In this document: positions 60,099 to 64,000 of the stretch, piece after piece
How positions within the stretch are numbered: the stretch's first letter is position 1
How the letters are laid out: the number at the start of each line of letters is the position of its first letter
From: Agrocybe praecox
Taxonomy: Eukaryota > Basidiomycota > Agaricomycetes > Agaricales > Agrocybaceae
Length of the DNA stretch: 64,000 nucleotides
NCBI GenBank assembly: GCA_964017145.1
Contig: OZ024849.1
Location: 496,001-560,000, forward strand
Reading direction: 5' to 3'
The notes under the pieces: model-generated
Told to the model about the DNA's origin: nothing
The model's input: the letters and a program-made list of their open reading frames with translations, nothing else
The model's database searches: none
Translations under genes and position numbers: made by a program

Positions 60099-63000
60099 TC
60101 AAGCGTTCTCCGTAAAATACTGATGATTATCTGCATTCATGATGGCACGACCCGGGTTTCTTTTAGCAAGCCTCTTGCAATCCTCAGTTCCATATTCGAA
60201 GTCATCGGTCCCTCCGTTCTTTGTGTAATGAGAAGCTTCGTGAATGAGAGTTCCAGCCTAAATGATAAACTATGGGCAGTAGTCACTATACGACAGTGAT
60301 TTAATGACAAACCTTCGAATCAATGCCTGTCTTATGGCTTTTCCAAAACAAGGGACAGAGATATATAGTACCGAACCTATAACACTGTGAGCCCAGAACA
60401 GGGTTAAAATTACTCGGTAAATGTCACTGAAAAGGGTGCAAGTAGTCTGGAAGAACTGGAAGAAATTACCGGATAAACTGGACACAACCAGTTAAACGGG
60501 TAGGGACAAACAGGGGAAAATTACGATATTACATGGTGAAAAAAAGCATGGTTATGTCCGAATTGCCTATGCGAAACGGGTAATTTTGCAACCAGGTTAG
60601 AGTAGAAATAGAACTGTTGTAACGAGTCATTAAAAAGCATAAAAATGGTGGTCATTTTGAGTTGTTGTGATAGGTAAAATAACTGTTAAGAATTACCGGT
60701 TAAACCGGGTACAGAAAAGACCAGGTAGACGAGGGAATCAAATAGGGATAAAGCACCCAATATTCAAGTAATTAATGCCATTCAGAAAGGAGGGTATTAT
60801 GACCATGAAAGAACAAGTATATTTCACTGTTTTAAGAGAGTACGTATACAGGTAATTATGTCTATGCGCGAAAAAGCTATGTATTCCGAAGTTCGAGGGT
60901 TAAAAAATCTTACGTTGGTTGAAACGGTTGCTGAGCGTGACTAGTGGGTGATATAACAGTTAAGTATATGCGGCAACTCATATATGGAGGTGACTTACGG
61001 GCGTGGTGCCAGGTGGGAGAAGCTGGTTGGATTGAGACATAGTCAGAGATGCTTGATTTCGCTGTAGCGGGGCAGAAAAACATACATTGGTTAAGCGTAC
61101 TGGGCGAGACTTCTAAATGAGTAAATAAGTAAGTGTATGTAAGTGTATGTGTATCGACAGTCAAGCTGAAGCACAAGGTCACGTACCTTTCCAGAACTTG
61201 TACTGTTCGAGCGATTAGCTCCCTTTTGAGACTGGATATGATAGCGGAAGTGTAAGCGGCAGAGAAATTCTCAAGAGGGTATGATGTTGTGGTATCGCAG
61301 AAAAGGAGTGAATGGAAAGGAAGAAAGAGCGATGATGTCGTTGTGCGCGCTATATTTATAACCCAAGTGAACAGGTCACACGACTCAGAACATATGACGC
61401 GTCTTTGGACTTAGAGATATTTCCAAATTCCGCCTCAATTATCACTGCTTATCACTGTATATCTAATGTATTCCGAGCTCATTCTAAATGAACCACATTC
61501 TTTTATATCAATAACAGCCTCCCTATTTGGGTTTTCATTTGTCCGTGTATCTCAACTCTCCAGATTCCTGCGCTGAAATTGCCTTGATGTTTCGGCTTGA
61601 TTTCGGCCTCGATTTCCGTGGCTATTTTGCCCTCTGAGGGTCGGCCGGTAAACCGGTGTAAAATACCCTTCAATATATTGTCCCGATTTTCGTGGTTTTT
61701 TAGGCCTGTTGTACTTAGTGTTTTTACCTTGATATTCCGGCAATAATATAACACGGTTTCCTTTCTATTTTGGATGGTTTTACGTGGTAAAATGCTCTGC
61801 TTCATAGGGTACTAAATACTCGATGAAATGACTCGCTAAACGCAACTTCTTACCAGGTATTATTTTTACTAGAATTTCACCAGTTTTGAATGGGGTTAAA
61901 ATGCTTCGCCAAACTGTGCATATTACCCCTGCCACGTTTTCCGGGATATTTTACTTAGTTTAACATTCCACTGGTAAATATATGGTATTAATACCTAGGT
62001 GTGCCAAAAAATGAACGATTGCCATTTATGACCTCGTTAATATGGTCTTTTTCTTTTTCTACCCTATTACATGGTACATTTACCCGGGCTCGGGGTTCAC
62101 AGTGTAAATAGATAAATTATAATTAGCAAACTTCCAAAATTTCAAGCGAACAGACAGACTCACTTATTCGCATACACATATGCGTATGTATCCTTGTCCT
62201 TACAAGTACAGTCATAGGTAAAGGTAGAGAATCTATTACCGCTGATTCTCTGGAAGTGCGAAACGACGGTATTAAATCTCGTAGAGTCGTATGCGCCAAA
62301 CCATTTCTTGTATCGGGCGCTGGTTCCTCTGGAGGATTTGATGTTGTTGTAAGCGCCTGTTGCGTATGCTTGAGCTGCCGACGCGGCGGAGTTTATGGCA
62401 GTCCTCTGTGCGGAAGAGCACCCTATGAAGGAAACCAATGAATTCAAAGGCGCCGAGTCCATTTCTGTGGGATTTTCCTGTTGATTGACAGTGGATAGTT
62501 CGCTTCCACGTAAGATATAAGTATCGAAAGCAGACGCGTCGGCGTATATTGGAAATATACCTCCCGCAGCTGATGGATCGACGATGTAAAAGAGGCTCTG
62601 GACGTCAATCGTGTAGTATCCAGAGCCAGAAGAAGTGAAGTCGTAAGCAAGAGAAACTAAAGTTCAGATAATTGGTTCCATCAGCATTTCCATGATAAGT
62701 AAAAACAGTAAAAAGACTGACGATCGTGTTCTACCGTGATGGCTTTCCCTGGTTCCAAAACGGAGTACGCGTGCATAGCAGCAGCTGTCATTGGCACATA
62801 TTTGACATTGATGCCTACAAAGGAAGGACTTTCTCCAGCTTCGTTGGTAATGGAAAACGTGTCGGTTGCCATTGCAGACAGGGCCCCTCGAGGATCATTG
62901 AGAACGCGAATGGTCTGACCCCCGACATTTGTTAGAGTAGCTGCAACCTTGAGGTCCTGTATCGAAGTCACGTATTCCGGACCTCAAAATGCGTGTCAGA

Positions 63001-63135
63001 TTGATAAAAAAAAATTACACAATTTATCGATCTCAACTTACCAGTTAATTTGACGGAGAGTATAGAAGTGGCCGAAACATAGGCTATGGAATAAGCGAGG
63101 GCCATTAACGCAGTACGAATGATATTTGGCGACAT
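60099..63135 (-). CDS. M35 peptidyl-Lys metalloendopeptidase, copy 2 (element in intron 4)
   Basis: Secreted zinc protease, paralogue of copy 1. Exons 63135-63042, 62982-62722, 62656-62164, 60376-60313, 60257-60099; 356 aa if spliced so. Exon sizes 94/261/493/64 equal those of copy 1. Signal peptide about 1-22 (TALMALAYSIAYVSA), propeptide DLKVAATLTNVGGQTIRVLNDP, then FIGCSSAQRTA, KKWFGAY, YDCTCKD, GTIYLCPLFW, zinc motif HEASH (310-314) and Asp323 in GTDDFEYG. Intron 4 is 1787 nt because a 1722-bp inverted-repeat element plus a 3-bp duplication sit 3 nt before the AG; without them it would be 62 nt. All exons are intact, so function depends on whether this intron still splices. Confidence 0.85.
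60383..62104. mobile_element. 1.72-kb inverted-repeat element inside an M35 intron
   Basis: The ends are CACTGTGAGCCCAGA and, inverted, CACTGTGAACCCCGA (13 of 15 match). TAA lies directly outside both ends (60380-60382 and 62105-62107), consistent with a 3-bp PIF/Harbinger-style or TA-type target duplication. Inside are many GGTAAA/ATTACC and ACCGGT motifs near both ends and no frame with transposase features, so it is non-autonomous. Removing it with one TAA rebuilds a normal 62-nt intron in the M35 gene, which independently fixes its borders. Confidence 0.75.
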
Positions 63136-63560
63136 ATTTCGAATTCAATGATGAAATGACCTGTCCCAAAACTTGAGAATAGCGAGAGCCATACGGTGTG
63201 GACTTTATAGCATGTAATTTGTATATCAAAATACCTTCAATCAGTTTATCTGTCTGCATGTACTGCATACAAGTCCCTTGTCGAAATACAAACGTCGATT
63301 CCAATCTCTTGTAGGGCTCTACACTTGAAGGGAAGGAAAGGTACGGACTGGTCATAAATAGCTAGTATACTGGTGTCTTGATCGTTAATATAATCAGCAA
63401 TATTTGAAGGCGATCTTGCATTAGAGTATCAAGCCCCCATTTGCAAGTCTTTTACTCCATCCCTAACCACTGTCAACGCGGCAGTTGTCCGATAAAACAT
63501 TAGATAAAGTTTATACATCTATTCCAATTTTGTATCGGTATAAAGGCTACTGCTGAGCGC
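63136..63560. other. Intergenic between two M35 genes
   Basis: Promoter of M35 copy 2 and 3' flank of copy 3, both on the minus strand. A TATA-like stretch (CTTTATAGCATG on the plus strand) lies about 70 bp upstream of the copy 2 ATG. No other gene is seen. Confidence 0.4.
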
Positions 63561-64000
63561 TTAAGCGAGTGCAGGGTTGTTCTCAGCGAAGTACTCGTGA
63601 GAATCAGCGTTATCAATGGCGTAATCAGGATTGCTGATAGCCAAGGACTTGGCTGCGGATTGGCCGTAGACGTGGTCGTCAGTTCCACCGTTGGCAGTGA
63701 AGTGGGAGGATTCGTGGATGATAGTTCCGGCTTTGGAATCGGTACCGGTGGTAGGAGCATCCCAGAAAGCGCCGCAGAAGTAGATGTAGCCGAAGCTGTG
63801 AGACAAAAGTCGTCAGATGGGATCCATGGATGGGGAAGAGTTGAAATACTCACGTATCGGGGTAAACGTAAGCGTAAGTGCCAGAGTCCGTGCAAGTGCA
63901 GTCGAAAGTGAAGGAAGAAAAAGTGTTACTGTCAATGTTCTTGAAGTGCGAAACGACGGTGCTGTGTCTGGCAGTGGTGTAGGCACCGAACCAGGTGGTA
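63561..64000 (-). CDS. M35 peptidyl-Lys metalloendopeptidase, copy 3 (5' part beyond window)
   Basis: The 3' part of another secreted M35 protease; the gene starts beyond the right edge. Exons: beyond 64000 to 63854, then 63795-63561, with a 58-nt intron. Visible: WFGAYTTARHSTVVSHFKN, FTFDCTCTDSGTYAYVYPD, FGYIYFCGAFWDAPTTGTDS, zinc motif HESSH, GGTDDHVYG with the aspzincin Asp, and the usual NADSHEYFAEN tail. Unlike copies 1 and 2 it lacks the last intron: TDSKAGTIIHE is continuous in one exon. Its intron just before FGYIYFC matches intron 4 of copy 2, the one invaded by the element. Copies 2 and 3 are head-to-tail neighbours. Confidence 0.88.

Overview
The window looks like nuclear DNA of a basidiomycete fungus, most likely an Agaricomycete. 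Almost every gene is cut by many introns of 48-70 nt. Orthologues of general fungal genes lie beside families that are expanded in mushroom-forming fungi: M35 peptidyl-Lys metalloproteases, GH16 beta-glucanases and small Cys-rich secreted proteins. Gene models below were built by eye: splice sites were chosen so that the frame stays open and the family motifs stay continuous. Each listed exon chain adds up to a whole number of codons.

Left half (0.3-25 kb), gene-dense and mostly housekeeping: a TFIIIC subunit-6-like gene divergent from an MRM2/FtsJ rRNA methyltransferase; an isoprenylcysteine methyltransferase with a decayed tandem copy; a SAM methyltransferase; an HNH protein; a two-finger C2H2 protein; a DnaJ-X chaperone; cytosolic tyrosyl-tRNA synthetase; the DEAH helicase PRP43; an MFS sugar transporter; a short membrane-anchored Mid1-like protein; and a Cdc12-type septin. 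Then comes a gene-poor stretch (25.1-29.5 kb) whose only clear gene encodes a 146-aa Cys-rich secreted protein.

Middle (29.5-48.6 kb): an FCP1/NLI-type phosphatase-like protein, a UCH deubiquitinase, a MITE with long terminal inverted repeats and a 9-bp target duplication, an inverted pair of identical intron-containing tRNA-Leu(AAG) genes, ZPR1 divergent from a WDR48/UAF1 WD40 protein, an M35 metalloprotease, a helical protein of unknown function, and a 1016-aa HAM1-like protein. UCH and WDR48 both belong to the deubiquitination machinery and lie about 4 kb apart.

Right end (48.8-64 kb), dynamic accessory region: a dead M35 copy, a 2.9-kb segmental duplication carrying two intact GH16 genes, nested repeat insertions in one of the two copies, and two more M35 genes. 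One of these M35 genes has a 1.72-kb inverted-repeat element lodged 3 nt upstream of an intron's AG. The secreted hydrolases here would act outside the cell on protein and beta-glucan. Their copy-number changes, decay and element insertions contrast with the conserved left half.
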